Counted from the first letter of the stretch, positions 1 through 10,164 are shown. The stretch: 64,000 nt of DNA from CAVXHV01 sp963761445 (GCA_963761445.1 CAVXHV010000005.1:2604001-2668000); one strand, 5' to 3'. Notes: generated from the letters alone by a model not told the origin. Made by a program: numbers and translations.

Positions 1-466
1 GCGGCGCAGGCACAGATGCTGGGGCTAGGGTCCGGTCAAGCGAGCGGCGTGCGGCCAGGGGCGGGAGGGGTACGAGCGCGCCAGATGCAGAACGTCGCCG
101 GCGCACGGGGTACGACCCGTCAGCCTGGTGGCCTGGCGGCTCGTTATTTCAACCGCACGTCAAAGAGGCCGCGCATCCCGCAAGGCTTCTACAACCGGCC
201 GAATCAGCATTATCCGCAAGTTGTGCGGTGAGAATATTCTGGGTGTTTTCGATTTGAGCGAACGGGTGATTGTGCCGATTGTATCTCATGTCAAGACCGA
301 TCCATCGCTTTTCGGATCGGCGGTACGAACGGAAGCGAGTTTGACGGTGAACAGCCTGCCTTGGCGATGGGTCGGGCATCCGGGAATTGTCTCCGGGTGC
401 TTCAAGTTGCTCAAGCGGCGTTGGCGGGTGTTCGGCCGATGTCAGAATGCCGGGAGGAAGCGTTGC
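1..466. other. No supportable gene; leader of the export lipoprotein gene
   Basis: I see no frame here with recognisable family sequence. The open frames on both strands overlap one another and look like GC-rich noise. The right end holds a good ribosome-binding site (GGGAGGAAG at 452-460) for the gene starting at 467. Confidence 0.5.
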
Positions 467-1411
467 ATGGATACTGCAAGAATCGTCTACCGAAGAGCCG
501 GCTGGCTGGCACTTCTGGCATTCTTCGCCGCGTGTGGATGCCAGACGGTAAAGACACCGGAGGAGAAAATTGCGAATAGCAACATTCCCAACGAGTTCAA
601 GAAAGTGTCGATGCCGGACTATGTTGTCGAGCCGCCGGACCTGATCCTTGTCGAACTGCTGGAGGGCCTTCCGGGGCGTCCGATCTCGGGCGAACGGCTG
701 GTCAGGCCCGACGGTAAGATCTCGCTTGGCTGGTATGGGGACGTCTACGTTGCCGGGCTCACTGTGCCGGAAGTCAAGGAGAAGATCGTCGTGCATCTTC
801 GGAAGTACCTTCACGACGAAGAACTGGGCCTGATCAAGGCGGACGAAGAGACGACCGAGTGGATAAGAGACAAGAATGGTGAGCCCATCCGAATCGAACC
901 GCGGGACTCCGACCGGGTGTTCGTGGACGTAACCGCCTACAACAGCAAGAATTACTACATCCTGGGTGACGTGGCTGTACCGGGTAAGTTGCCAATCACG
1001 GGCAACGAAACGGTGCTTGACGCGATCAACTACGCGAATGGTTTGATGCCGACGGCCGCGCCTCAGAACATCCGTCTGGTGCGCCCGGCACCGCCGGGCG
1101 CCTGCTGTGAACAGATTCTGCCGGTCAATCTGGCCGCGATCACGAGCGGTGGCGACCCGACGACGAACTACCAGCTCATGCCGGGCGATCGAATCGTCGT
1201 CTATCGCGACCCGATTGTCAGGTTGACCGTGTTCATTGACCGGCTGGCCGCGCCGTTCCAGACCGTCATTGGCTCGGTTTTGCAATCCTCGTTCGCCATC
1301 CGGTTCGCCAAGCTCGCGACACTTCCCGCGAACTCTGGAGCCGGTGGAGCTGCGAGCTCGGCGGCTCGTGGGCCGGTTACCAACTTGCCGCTCGAGCCCG
1401 GGGCCAGGTGA
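467..1411 (+). CDS. Polysaccharide biosynthesis/export lipoprotein (Wza-like)
   Basis: Outer-membrane export component for capsule or exopolysaccharide. The start at 467 is chosen over the longer open frame because GGGAGGAAG lies just upstream and a lipoprotein signal begins at once: basic residues, a hydrophobic run and a lipobox ending FFAAC with Cys about residue 23. Residues about 50-115 fit the Poly_export domain (YVVEPPDLILV, RPDGKISLG), and a SLBB-like segment follows near residue 160 (YYILGDVAVPGKLPI). At 314 aa it suits a short single-SLBB member. No transporter or glycosyltransferase genes lie beside it in the window, so its polysaccharide is unknown. Confidence 0.88.
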   Translation: MDTARIVYRRAGWLALLAFFAACGCQTVKTPEEKIANSNIPNEFKKVSMPDYVVEPPDLILVELLEGLPGRPISGERLVRPDGKISLGWYGDVYVAGLTVPEVKEKIVVHLRKYLHDEELGLIKADEETTEWIRDKNGEPIRIEPRDSDRVFVDVTAYNSKNYYILGDVAVPGKLPITGNETVLDAINYANGLMPTAAPQNIRLVRPAPPGACCEQILPVNLAAITSGGDPTTNYQLMPGDRIVVYRDPIVRLTVFIDRLAAPFQTVIGSVLQSSFAIRFAKLATLPANSGAGGAASSAARGPVTNLPLEPGAR

Positions 1412-1702
1412 TGCGAGTGGGTGGATTTTTCCGGCAACACATGAGTCGCTTGCGTGAAAACAAGAACAGCATTCTGGCACGGCCGGCTGCTCGCGATGAG
1501 ATCGCGAGCGACTGGCCGTTCCGCGCGTCGCCCGCCGGATGGCGCCGTAGGTTGGAACCGCGGTGGACTGAATTCTCGATTTATGGTTAGTTTCGTGCAA
1601 CGGATTCCGAAGGGAAGGACGCTTGGCAACGACTGCACCCTCGCCTGAAGAACTGGTCAGAGCGAAGCCGGCCGACGAGCGGCCCGGTTCCGACTCTGGA
1701 AG

Positions 1703-2374
1703 ATGGCGGCGATCGTCGTCTTGCTGTGCCTCATCGCCGTGCTGTGGGTGCTCCGTCGCCCGTGGTTCGAAGGAAATTTCGGGGTCGTCGATGACGGTGT
1801 GGTCGTGCGCTCGGCGCAGCCGACGACGCAACTGGCGGATTGGGCCCGGCAGTATCGGCTCAAGTCGGTCTTGAACCTGCGAGGCGGGGGGCCTGGCGAT
1901 TGGTGGTACGGCAACGAGATCAAGTGCGCGAAGCAAACTGGCATCACGTATTACGATCTTCCCTTGAGCGCGACGCGCCGGCCGACGCGCCGCGAGCTGT
2001 TGCAGTTGATCGACCTGCTCGATCGCTGCTCTTATCCCTTGCTTATTCACTGCAAGTCCGGTGCTGACCGGACCGGGCTGGCCTCGGCGGTCTACCGAGT
2101 GGTGCGCCGGGGTGAAGCTCCTGAAAGTGCGCTTGACTCGTTTTCGATCGAGTTTGGCCACGTCCCGTTTTTCGGCACCGAACATCTGCACGAGCCCCTG
2201 CTGGAGTATGGCGCCTGGCTCAAGAGGGCCGGGCTGGCCCATTCCGCTGATCGGTTTCGCACGTGGGTCCGGAACAAATACGTCGCCGACGATCCGCGGG
2301 AGGACCCGCCTTTGGTCGTGCCCGGCCCAAGGGCCCGCCGATCCTCTGCCGGCAAGACGGTTTCTCTTCAATAG
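1703..2374 (+). CDS. Membrane-anchored dual-specificity/tyrosine phosphatase-like protein
   Basis: A single N-terminal membrane helix (residues 3-17) precedes a phosphatase domain with the CX5R active-site loop HCKSGADRTG (Cys117, Arg123). The region before it (VVRSAQPT, LKSVLNLRGG) fits the DSP/CDC14-like family that acts on phosphotyrosine or phospholipid; the substrate is unknown. ATG 1703 has no convincing ribosome-binding site. A hydrophilic stretch starting at TTG 1623 in another frame (ATTAPSPEELV) could be the true N-terminus if a base is missing near 1700. It ends 7 bp inside the convergent cell-wall hydrolase gene. Confidence 0.8.
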   Translation: MAAIVVLLCLIAVLWVLRRPWFEGNFGVVDDGVVVRSAQPTTQLADWARQYRLKSVLNLRGGGPGDWWYGNEIKCAKQTGITYYDLPLSATRRPTRRELLQLIDLLDRCSYPLLIHCKSGADRTGLASAVYRVVRRGEAPESALDSFSIEFGHVPFFGTEHLHEPLLEYGAWLKRAGLAHSADRFRTWVRNKYVADDPREDPPLVVPGPRARRSSAGKTVSLQ

Positions 2375-3610
2375 AGCAAATACCGCGAACGCACCTGATG
2401 AAACTCCGCGATTTCGCCATCCCAGCGCGACATGATCTCGCCGATTGGCCGGCCGAGAACAATCGCTTCGTAAGTCGCCCGATCGGCGAGCAGGCGCTTG
2501 AGCCCCTCGTGCTGCCACTGGGCGGGGTAGAGCCGGCGCAGCTCGAGCGCGAGAATCACGCCCAGCTTGAGCGGGTCGAAATCATCCCATCTTGTCAGGA
2601 GCACATGCACTCCCCCACATCGTTGTCCGGCGTACTGGCGCTCGCGGGGCGTGAAGTAGATGGGGACGAACCGCACGCCGGGAACGGCCGCCCTGGCGAG
2701 AGCCGCCGCGAATGCTTGCGGGTCAATCCAGGGCGCTCCGATGCGCTCGAAGGGCGTGTCTGTGCCTCGGCCGGTGGCGAGATTCGTCGCCTCGAGCAGC
2801 CCGACGCCGGGGTAAAGCATCGCCTCGGTCAGGCTGCGCATGTTGGGCGAGGGATTAATCCAGACCAACCCGGTGCGATCGTAGAGGTCGTTGCGGCTCC
2901 AGCTTCGGCAGCGAACGACCTCAAGCGATGCGCCGAGGTTGCGCTCGGCGTTGTACAGGAGCGCCAGCTCGCCGACGGTCATCCCATGCCGCACGGGCAG
3001 CGCGTGGTAGGCGATGAACGATGCGAATTCCCGGTCGCGCACCGGTCCCGAAACCGCGCGCCCGCCGATCGGGTTGGGGCGGTCGAGCACGAAAAGCTGC
3101 TTCTTCGATTCCGCGGCCGCTTCGAGCACCAGGCCAAGGGTAGAAATGTACGTATAAAACCGTGTGCCGATATCCTGGATGTCGAAGACGAGCGCATCGA
3201 GGTCCGCGAGGTCTTCGGCCCGCGGCTTTCGTTCCTTGCCGTAAAGGCTCACGATCGGCAGGCCCGTCGAGCGATCCTTTCCATCGGGCACCGCCTCATC
3301 GAGCTCGCCGCGAATCCCATGCTCGGGACTGAAAAGCTTGATCAATTTAACATTCGGGCGCATGAAAGAGGACGTCGATGGTTGCCTTGCCGTCCCGGGT
3401 CATGCCGGTGTGATTGGTGACGAGGCCGATCTTCTTCCCGTGCAGGGGGCGAAAGCCCTCGGCCTTGAGAACGTCGATACCGCATTGGACGGGTTCGAGG
3501 CCACTTGCGGTGGTTCCCTGGGCCGCCGCCGATCCCGCCAACAGTGCGATAAACAGAATCATGGTCGTAATCGCTTTCTGCAACTTGGCCCAGCGGAGGG
3601 CGATTTCCAT
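2368..3610 (-). CDS. Exo-beta-N-acetylmuramidase NamZ-like protein (DUF1343), frame broken
   Basis: Family match to NamZ/DUF1343 peptidoglycan hydrolases, which remove non-reducing-end MurNAc. Visible motifs are IGLVTNHTG, FSPEHGIRG, DIQDIGTRFYTY and VLDRPNPIGG. An N-terminal signal peptide (TMILFIALLAGSAAAQ) indicates export. The N-terminal part (down to about 3360) and the main body lie in different frames; removing one G from the GGG at 3356-3358 joins them as LFHAPNVKLIK, which fits the family. Start 3610 gives a charged n-region before the hydrophobic core; 3562 is the alternative. No stop separates this frame from the upstream M28-like protein's probable C-terminus, so where one gene ends and the next begins is unclear. 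Confidence 0.82.
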
Positions 3611-3665
3611 CGTAAGCTGGGCTGCGCGGTGCAGCGATTCGGGCGGCAGCGGCGCGCCGGGATCG

Positions 3666-4745
3666 TCACCCAGGTCCGAGCCGATCAAGGCGATGGGCTC
3701 GGCAGTCCTCGTCTTCATCGTCTCGAATGGCCAGAGCGCGAAAAAGCGACGCCGATTCATCGCGATGCGGGATCCAGAGGCTGTCGGCGGCTTTCTTGGC
3801 GAGATCGGAGCCAGAAAAAAATAGCCCGGCGATGCGGAGTACAGACTCGGGAGACTGTGTTGCCCCTTCGGCACCCGGAGCAAACAACAGCAACAAGAGC
3901 GAAGGCTTCGTGGGCAATTCCGATTGGAGCATGCGAATGACTTCGCGGGATCCCGCGTAATCGAGCCGCTGGCCTCCCGCGACGATGAAGGCCGGCTCGA
4001 GCTCCGAGGAGCGATGGCGCGGCCAGCTTCGAGCGAGCTCGAGCAAAAGCGCCGTGCTCAGACGATCGGTTCGAAGCACCCCGTCAACCAGCCGCGAATG
4101 GCGATATTCCCAGGAAAGAACGCAGAGTATCAGGACCCAGGTGGACGCAATAATCAGCCAGGTTATGACGATCATGACCGGTAATCCGGTTGACTTGCCC
4201 CACGTCGCTAAAAACGTCAAGAGTGCAGAACACCAAAAACAAAGGTGGAGAATGGTCAAGATGAAGAATCGGCGTACGCGGAATAATCCCAGAAATCCCG
4301 TATCAAGTCTGCCGAGAACCGTCTGGAAGATAACCCTTTCAGGAGGCGAAGAATCGCCGGCAACGGAGGCGATGACGACGGGTGCTTTCTCCAAGGGTCG
4401 CATCCGCCGGCCTGGCTGGACCCAATTGTAGGCCAGGGCCTGCACCCACTTCACGCCAACGAAAAACGTCGTGAGTACTGCCAAAATCTGCAAGAGAGGG
4501 TTCCGACCAAGGATCACGCAGAAGCCAATCGTGATCAACGCCCCGTATCCAATCCACAGAATCCACGGACCCACGAGCTGGGGGAAACGCGAGCCTTCCA
4601 CCTCGCGGCGCGCGACCTTCCAACCCATGCGCTGGAATTCGCCGGCGACGAAGTCGGCGATCTGGTGTTCGCCGTCTGGTCCCGCAAAGGCAGGATCGTC
4701 CAGCTTCTCAAAATTCGCTATCGCCCGGGCGGCGTCGAACTTCAT
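3666..4745 (-). CDS. M28 peptidase-like multi-pass membrane protein, frame broken near C-terminus
   Basis: The N-terminus (FVAGEFQRMGWKVARREVEG) and later blocks (FIVAGGQRLDYAGSREVIR) resemble the M28 aminopeptidase fold, but the expected metal ligands are not obvious, so activity is doubtful. Four membrane segments follow the first domain (for example WILWIGYGALITIGFCVI and LPVMIVITWLIIASTWVLI). Near 3743 the frame changes: deleting one A from the A5 at 3741-3745 continues into WPFETM...IALIGSD, a natural end for such proteins, and that frame runs on toward the hydrolase signal peptide. Start 4745 (MKFDAARAI) is favoured over 4790 because the sequence becomes family-like there. Likely cotranscribed with the NamZ-like gene. 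Confidence 0.6.
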   Translation of the reverse strand: MKFDAARAIANFEKLDDPAFAGPDGEHQIADFVAGEFQRMGWKVARREVEGSRFPQLVGPWILWIGYGALITIGFCVILGRNPLLQILAVLTTFFVGVKWVQALAYNWVQPGRRMRPLEKAPVVIASVAGDSSPPERVIFQTVLGRLDTGFLGLFRVRRFFILTILHLCFWCSALLTFLATWGKSTGLPVMIVITWLIIASTWVLILCVLSWEYRHSRLVDGVLRTDRLSTALLLELARSWPRHRSSELEPAFIVAGGQRLDYAGSREVIRMLQSELPTKPSLLLLLFAPGAEGATQSPESVLRIAGLFFSGSDLAKKAADSLWIPHRDESASLFRALAIRDDEDEDCRAHRLDRLGPG

Positions 4746-4992
4746 CGGCTTGGCGTTCCCGCACAAGTGTTTTTCTCGACCGGCGCACACGACCGTTGAT
4801 CATACATACTCGAGCCGCCGGCCTCATCATGACGAACCCACGCGAGAGCGGCCCTGTCTGAGTCTTGCATTCCTTGACGGTCTTCAAATCGGAGGGGTAG
4901 CGTAAGGTGGCGAGGCCGCAGTATGCTCGGGTTTAGACACGATTTGCGTCTGTACCGAATTCCTTCCTCACGCCGGACTGATTGATTTTCCC

Positions 4993-6755
4993 ATGCTACT
5001 GAAACGAACTCATTCTTGTGGCGACTTGACCGCCGAGCATGTCGGGCAGGACGTCGTGGTCAACGGCTGGGTTGACGCCTGGCGCGACTTCGGCGGCTTG
5101 CTCTTCATCGATCTCCGCGATCGCTATGGAATCACACAGGTTGTTTTCGAACCGGACGCTGGGGCCCAGTTGCAGGCGCTGGCCAGGGAGCTGCGCAACG
5201 AGTATGTCGTCGGCATCAAAGGCGTGGTGGCCCCGCGGATGCGCGGCAAGGAAAACCCCCGGCTCAAGACCGGGGGGATCGAAGTCCGCGCCCGCGACCT
5301 GGTCATTTACAATGCGACGCCGACCCCGCCGTTCGAGATGCACGGTTCCGAGCCGAACGAAGAGCTGCGGCTGACCTATCGCTACCTCGACCTGCGACGG
5401 CCTGCGATGCAGGAGATCTTCATTCTTCGCCACAAGCTTGTGCAGCTCATGCGGCGACGATGTCGGATATGGGCTTCCTCGAGGTCGAAACGCCGATCCT
5501 GGGCCGTAGCACGCCCGAGGGTGCGCGTGACTTCCTGGTCGCCAGCCGTATCCATGCGGGCCATTTCTACGCGTTGCCCCAGTCGCCCCAGCTCTACAAG
5601 CAGCTCTTGATGGTCTCGGGCTTCGACCGCTATTTCCAGATCGCCCGCTGCTTCCGCGACGAAGACCTTCGCGCCAACCGCCAACCGGAATTCACGCAGC
5701 TCGACGTCGAAATGTCGTTCGTCGACGACCACGACGTGACCAGTACGATGGAGACTCTGGTCGCTGCGATGGCCCGGGAATTCACCGGTGAGGAGCTCAA
5801 GCTTCCCCTGCCCCGCCTTGACTATCGCGACGCCGTCGAACGCTTCGGCAACGATCGGCCCGACCTGCGATACGGTATGGAGCTCAAAGACGTGGCCGAC
5901 ATCGCCGCCAAGACCGAGTTCAAGGTCTTCCAGCAGGCGAGCGAGGCCGGCAACCGCATCCGCGGAATCTGCGTGCCCGGTGGAGGCGGGCGCTACAGCC
6001 GTAAGGACCTGGATGGATTCGCCGAATCGATTGCCGGCATCGGTGCGAAGGGCCTGGTCTGGCTCAAGGTCGAGGCCGAAGCGCTGGCCGGGCCAACCGC
6101 CAAGTTCTTCCCGGCAGAAGCTCAGCATGAACTTCGGGCGCGGTTCCAGGCTGCCGCCGGCGACCTCATCTTGATCGTCGCCGATACGCAGGCGGTCACG
6201 GGGCTGGCGCTCTCCAGCCTGCGCAGTCGCCTCGCGGCCGAGCTCAAGCTCTACGATCCCAAGTCGTTCCACTACTGCTGGGTCGTGCGATTTCCACTTT
6301 TCGCCTGGGACGCCGAAGAAAAGCGATATGTCGCCGAGCACCACCCGTTCACGATGCCTCTGTTCGAAGACCTGCATATGCTCGATACAGACCCGGCCTC
6401 GATCCGCGCCCAGGCGTACGACTTGGTGGTCAACGGCGAGGAATGCGGCGGCGGCACGATCCGCTGTCACGACCACGTGATTCAGTCCAAGATCTTTGCT
6501 TTGCTCGGCCTTTCGCCCGAAGAGGCACAAGAGAAGTTCGGCTTCCTTCTGAGTGCCCTCCGCAACGGCGCACCGCCGCACGGCGGCATCGCTCTGGGCG
6601 TCGACCGCCTGGTGATGCTCTACTCCGGGCTCACGAATATCCGCGATTGCATCGCGTTTCCCAAGACCGCCAAGGGAACCGACCTGATGACAGGAGCCCC
6701 CGGCCTCGTCGACCCGCGACAGCTCAAAGACCTGCATATCAAGACGGTCGAGTAG
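4993..6755 (+). CDS. aspS: Aspartyl-tRNA synthetase, split by a one-base deletion
   Basis: Class II synthetase charging tRNA-Asp (or tRNA-Asp/Asn). The anticodon-binding OB fold comes first (VGQDVVVNGWVDAWRDFGG), then LTYRYLDLRR, motif 2 (FQIARCFRDEDLRANRQPEF) and motif 3 (GIALGVDRLVML), with a bacterial-type insert between motifs 2 and 3. The total of about 587 residues is normal for bacteria. The frame changes between the LVQLM codons and ATG 5460; one missing base around 5452-5459 restores continuity into MSDMGFLEVETPIL. As the only plausible aspS here and normally essential, this break is probably a sequence error. Confidence 0.95.
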
Positions 6756-6786
6756 GCCGCTGGTACGAATCAAAAGGAACGACGAG

Positions 6787-7968
6787 TTGAGCGACCGATC
6801 CTTGATCGTGGCCGGAGTCCGCACGCCGATGGGCGCCATGAACGGTGCCCTGGCGAGTGTGCCGGCCCCCCAGCTAGGCGCTGCCAGCATCAGAGCTCTC
6901 CTGGAACGAACCGGGGTAAGCGGGAAATCGGTGAGCGAAGTCATCATGGGCAATGTGATCGCCGCCGGGTTGGGACAGAATCCCGCCCGCCAGGCGGCGA
7001 TATTCGCCGGACTGCCGGATTCCGTCGGAGCGCTCACGATCAACAAGGTCTGTGGCTCGGGTCTGAAAGCTGTGATGCTCGCCGACCAGGCGATTCGCGC
7101 CGGCGACACGACGCTCGTCGTGGCCGGCGGCATGGAGAGCATGAGCCGTGCGCCCTATCTGCTGACCAAGGCCCGCGAGGGCTATCGACTCGGACACGGC
7201 GAGCTTCTCGACTCGATGATCCTCGACGGCCTCTGGGACGTTTACGGCCACAAGCATATGGGAAGCTGCGGCGAGATCTGCGCGGCCAGATATCACTTCA
7301 CCCGGACCGAGCAAGACGATTTCGCCGTGCGAAGCCACACGCGTGCCGCTCAGGCGATCGCCACCGGCGCGTTCGACGCCGAAATCGTGGCCGTCGACGT
7401 TTCGTCCAGAGGGAAGACGACTCGCGTGTCGGTCGACGAAGGACCTGCAAAGTTCGACGAGGCGAAGCTGCGCTCGCTTGCGCCTGCGTTCAGTCCGGAC
7501 GGGTCGATCACAGCCGGAAATGCTTCCAGCATCAGCGACGGTGCCGCCGCGCTCCTGATCGCGTCCCCCGAGCAGTGCCGTGCGGCAAGTCTCAAACCGA
7601 TCGCCGTGATCAAGGGTGCGGCAACCTGGAGCCAGCAGCCTGAATGGTTCACGACGGCTCCCGTCGCCGCCATCCAGCTGCTTCTCGAAAAGATCAACTG
7701 GACGATCGGGCAGGTCGACCTGTTTGAGATCAACGAGGCCTTCGCCGTCGTGACAATGGTCGCCGAGCGCGAGCTCAACATCCCCGCCGAGAAGGTAAAC
7801 ATCCACGGCGGAGCAGTCGCGCTGGGCCACCCGATCGGTTGCAGCGGCGCCCGCATTCTTGTCACCCTCCTGAGCGCGCTCAAGCGTACAGGCGGAAGCC
7901 GCGGCGTCGCCGGCCTGTGCATCGGCGGCGGCGAAGCTATTGCGCTTGCCGTTGAAACATTCGACTGA
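6787..7968 (+). CDS. Acetyl-CoA acetyltransferase (thiolase)
   Basis: Thiolase II family: condenses or cleaves acetyl-CoA/acetoacetyl-CoA in the cytosol. The catalytic Cys89 is in NKVCGSGLKAV, and the C-terminal pair is His348 in LGHPIGCSGAR and Cys378 in GLCIGGGEA; NEAFA is also present. The 393 residues are the usual length. The start is TTG 6787 with AAAGGA about 10 bases upstream. It lies 31 bp after aspS on the same strand. Whether it is degradative or biosynthetic cannot be told from sequence. Confidence 0.93.
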   Translation: MSDRSLIVAGVRTPMGAMNGALASVPAPQLGAASIRALLERTGVSGKSVSEVIMGNVIAAGLGQNPARQAAIFAGLPDSVGALTINKVCGSGLKAVMLADQAIRAGDTTLVVAGGMESMSRAPYLLTKAREGYRLGHGELLDSMILDGLWDVYGHKHMGSCGEICAARYHFTRTEQDDFAVRSHTRAAQAIATGAFDAEIVAVDVSSRGKTTRVSVDEGPAKFDEAKLRSLAPAFSPDGSITAGNASSISDGAAALLIASPEQCRAASLKPIAVIKGAATWSQQPEWFTTAPVAAIQLLLEKINWTIGQVDLFEINEAFAVVTMVAERELNIPAEKVNIHGGAVALGHPIGCSGARILVTLLSALKRTGGSRGVAGLCIGGGEAIALAVETFD

Positions 7969-8461
7969 ACGCGAGTGCCCAAAAACCAGAGTGCCACCCA
8001 CCGACCAACGACAAAAATCAGAGCGAATCCAAAAACACTGGACGATTTTGATCGAAACGACGCTCTGTAAGCACAGAGGACGTATTGCATCAACAACGAC
8101 ATCCATGCATTTTTGGCCAGGCGAGAATGGATCGAATAATCTGAATCGCTCGCTGGGTGGTCGACCCTTGCAATCGACTGAGTTGCCCGTAGAATGATCC
8201 AGCCGCGAGAGCGGCGAGCACGTCAGATTCAACCGAACTCTCGGTGCAGGCAGCATTTGAGAACTGGGCAAACGGTGAGGTCTGGTCTCAAACCCCATTC
8301 GGGGCGTGCCAGGTCGAGTTGCTAAGCGAATGCATCGTTGCATGAGACCAATCGTACATGCGGCCAGATTGCAATCGAGCGCGGCGAACCGATGGTGGGG
8401 ACTTTCGCCGATCGGTGAGGGCCGGTGCAACGCACGCTTCTTCAGAGGAGGCACATCGTTC
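7969..8461. other. Intergenic, no gene seen
   Basis: No frame in this 493-base stretch carries recognisable protein sequence; open frames on the minus strand are antisense continuations from the thiolase. It contains the leader of the Phd-like gene (AGAGGAGG at 8442-8449). Confidence 0.5.
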
Positions 8462-8758
8462 ATGGCGGACAAGTCTGCGGATTCTCCCGTTCGGATCGTC
8501 GGGAGTCGCGAGTTGCACCAGAATTTGCCGGAGATTCTCAGAGAGCTCGAAAACGACACCGTCCGATACGTCTTGACGGTGCACGGCCGGCCTCGCGCAG
8601 TCTTGATCGGTGCCGAGCCGTACCTGGGCATGATCAACAATGGTCGCCAGGCAAGCGAGGGCCTCGTCAGCTTGCAGCTCACAGCGCTTCTTGGTGGAAA
8701 GCTCGACGCACTCATGCTCGATGATCTTGAGAAGGCTTTCGAGAAGCGGCCAGATTGA
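8462..8758 (+). CDS. Phd/YefM-family antitoxin-like protein, orphan
   Basis: 98 residues matching the prevent-host-death fold: VGSRELHQNLPEILREL (DNA-binding N-terminal half), then VLTVHGRPRAVLIGAEPYL. Members usually bind their own operator and neutralise a PIN, RelE or Doc toxin. The start at 8462 has AGAGGAGG about 12 bases upstream. No toxin is next to it: the following gene (dedA) is on the opposite strand and the upstream stretch is empty. It may be a stand-alone regulator or the remnant of a lost pair. Confidence 0.78.
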   Translation: MADKSADSPVRIVGSRELHQNLPEILRELENDTVRYVLTVHGRPRAVLIGAEPYLGMINNGRQASEGLVSLQLTALLGGKLDALMLDDLEKAFEKRPD

Positions 8759-8823
8759 TCGCCCGGCTCGACGGTTCAAGCGGTGGCAGAATCGCGCCGG
8801 ATTCAAGCTCACTAAAGCGCGGT

Positions 8824-9534
8824 TCAGGCAACCTCGTCCGAAGGATCTCGCGGCGGCTTTCCGTTCTTTCGCGCGAGCCACGCTCGGAGGAATTCGACTG
8901 CGCCAGGTAGCACCGAGATGACAATGATGGCGACGATCACGAGCTTGAACCGCTTCTGGACGATTTCCAGTCCGCCGAACCACCAACCTGCCAGTAGAAA
9001 AGCAAGGATCCAGACGGTTCCTCCCGCGATGTTGTACGCGGCAAACCGTCGGTAGCTCATCTTGCCGATGCCCGCGACGAATGGCGCAAAGGTTCGAACA
9101 ATCGGGACGAACCGCGCCAGGACGATCGTGACACCCCCGTAGTTTTCGTAGAAGCTCTGGGCTCGCACCAGATGCTTCTTGTTCAGAAGCCATGATTTCT
9201 CTCGCGAAAACACCTTTGGCCCGACGAAGTACCCGATTGCGTAGTTGACGCCGTCGCCAAGCACCGCTGCCACCACCAAAAGCGCTGCCAGCGGCCCGAT
9301 CTTCAGCGGCGACTCAGGGTGCGCCGCGACGGCTCCAACCGCAAATAACAGCGAGTCACCCGGCAAAAACGGCGTTACCACCAGCCCGGTCTCGGCAAAG
9401 ATGATCGCGAACAAGACAACATAAAGCCATGATCCCAGGTTATCGGCATACTGGTTGATCGTCTCCGGACTCAAGTTGAACACAGCCCAGAATGCATCGA
9501 TCAACCACTGATAGACTTGCCAAAACAAATTCAT
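8824..9534 (-). CDS. DedA-family membrane protein
   Basis: Multi-pass inner-membrane protein of the DedA/VTT superfamily (lipid scramblase or flippase-related). Family blocks are FAETGLVVTPFLPGDSLLF, GDGVNYAIGYFVG, FYENYGGVTIVLARFVPIVR and AGIGKMSYRRFAAYN. The length of 236 aa is standard. Start 9534 (MNLFWQVYQW) has GGAG about 8 bases upstream and is preferred to 9549. It is followed on the plus side by the divergent Phd-like gene and preceded on its own strand by exbD. Confidence 0.93.
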   Translation of the reverse strand: MNLFWQVYQWLIDAFWAVFNLSPETINQYADNLGSWLYVVLFAIIFAETGLVVTPFLPGDSLLFAVGAVAAHPESPLKIGPLAALLVVAAVLGDGVNYAIGYFVGPKVFSREKSWLLNKKHLVRAQSFYENYGGVTIVLARFVPIVRTFAPFVAGIGKMSYRRFAAYNIAGGTVWILAFLLAGWWFGGLEIVQKRFKLVIVAIIVISVLPGAVEFLRAWLARKNGKPPRDPSDEVA

Positions 9535-9641
9535 GCTTGCTCCGATCACTTGGCCGCCGTCGCGCGAGACGCCACCGTCAAGAGTTTCCGTCCAATCGAA
9601 TGAGGGGAGTATGCAAGCTTCCGCGTTCCGTACGACGTGCT

Positions 9642-10076
9642 CTAGCGATCACGCGCCGCCTCGTCGCGAGACCGAACGGGCAGGCGAACGTTTCGGATGC
9701 CGGCTTCGTCACAGGCTGCAAGCACGTCGGCCAGATCCTGGTAGGCAAGCGCGGCGTCGCCCCGGATCACAACGCCCTGGTTGGCATAACGGTTCCTGGC
9801 CTCGCGAAGTTTGACGACTAACTGATCGAGGTCGTAAGTCGCTTGATCGATCGAAACGGCTCCTCTTTTTGAAATCACCAGGATCAAGTCGTCAGGTGCC
9901 GCCGACGCCGGCTGGGCTCCCGCAACCTCGGGCACGCTCACCAAGAACTCGCTTTCGTCCCAATCGTAAAGCCGGGTCGCCGCCATGAAAAACACCAAGA
10001 GGCAGAGAATGACGTCAACCATCGGGGTCATGTTGATCAAGGGCGCCTCGTCGACCTGAATGCGGCTGGCGAGCAT
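9642..10076 (-). CDS. Biopolymer transport protein ExbD/TolR
   Basis: One N-terminal membrane helix with the proton-relay Asp (PLINMTPMVDVILCLLVFFM) followed by a periplasmic domain ending DVLAACDEAGIRNVRLPV, as in ExbD/TolR. It works with ExbB to energise outer-membrane transport or envelope processes. Start 10076 has GAGGAAA about 9 bases upstream; a longer frame to 10148 lacks this. The exbB-like gene lies just upstream on the same strand, so the two form an operon. Confidence 0.9.
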   Translation of the reverse strand: MLASRIQVDEAPLINMTPMVDVILCLLVFFMAATRLYDWDESEFLVSVPEVAGAQPASAAPDDLILVISKRGAVSIDQATYDLDQLVVKLREARNRYANQGVVIRGDAALAYQDLADVLAACDEAGIRNVRLPVRSRDEAARDR

Positions 10077-10164
10077 CGGACATTTCCTCGAAATAGAGCT
10101 CACGGCCGTGGGGAATGAACGGGAATCCAGCAGACTGCAGACAGACACGCGCGGAGTCGTTTCT

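Noticed and set aside
149..2518. A 789-codon open frame on the minus strand
   Set aside because: It is antisense to the export lipoprotein and phosphatase genes, is Arg/Pro/Gln-rich without motifs, and results from high third-position GC.
2263..3420. Plus-strand fr‌ame of 385 codons opposite the NamZ-like gene
   Set aside because: No motifs; the minus strand carries the conserved NamZ blocks.
5382..7142. Long minus-strand open frame over aspS and the thiolase
   Set aside because: Mirror frame of two certain genes with no family resemblance of its own.
6874..8715. Minus-strand open frame of 613 codons
   Set aside because: Antisense to the thiolase and the Phd-like gene; His/Arg/Gly-rich noise.
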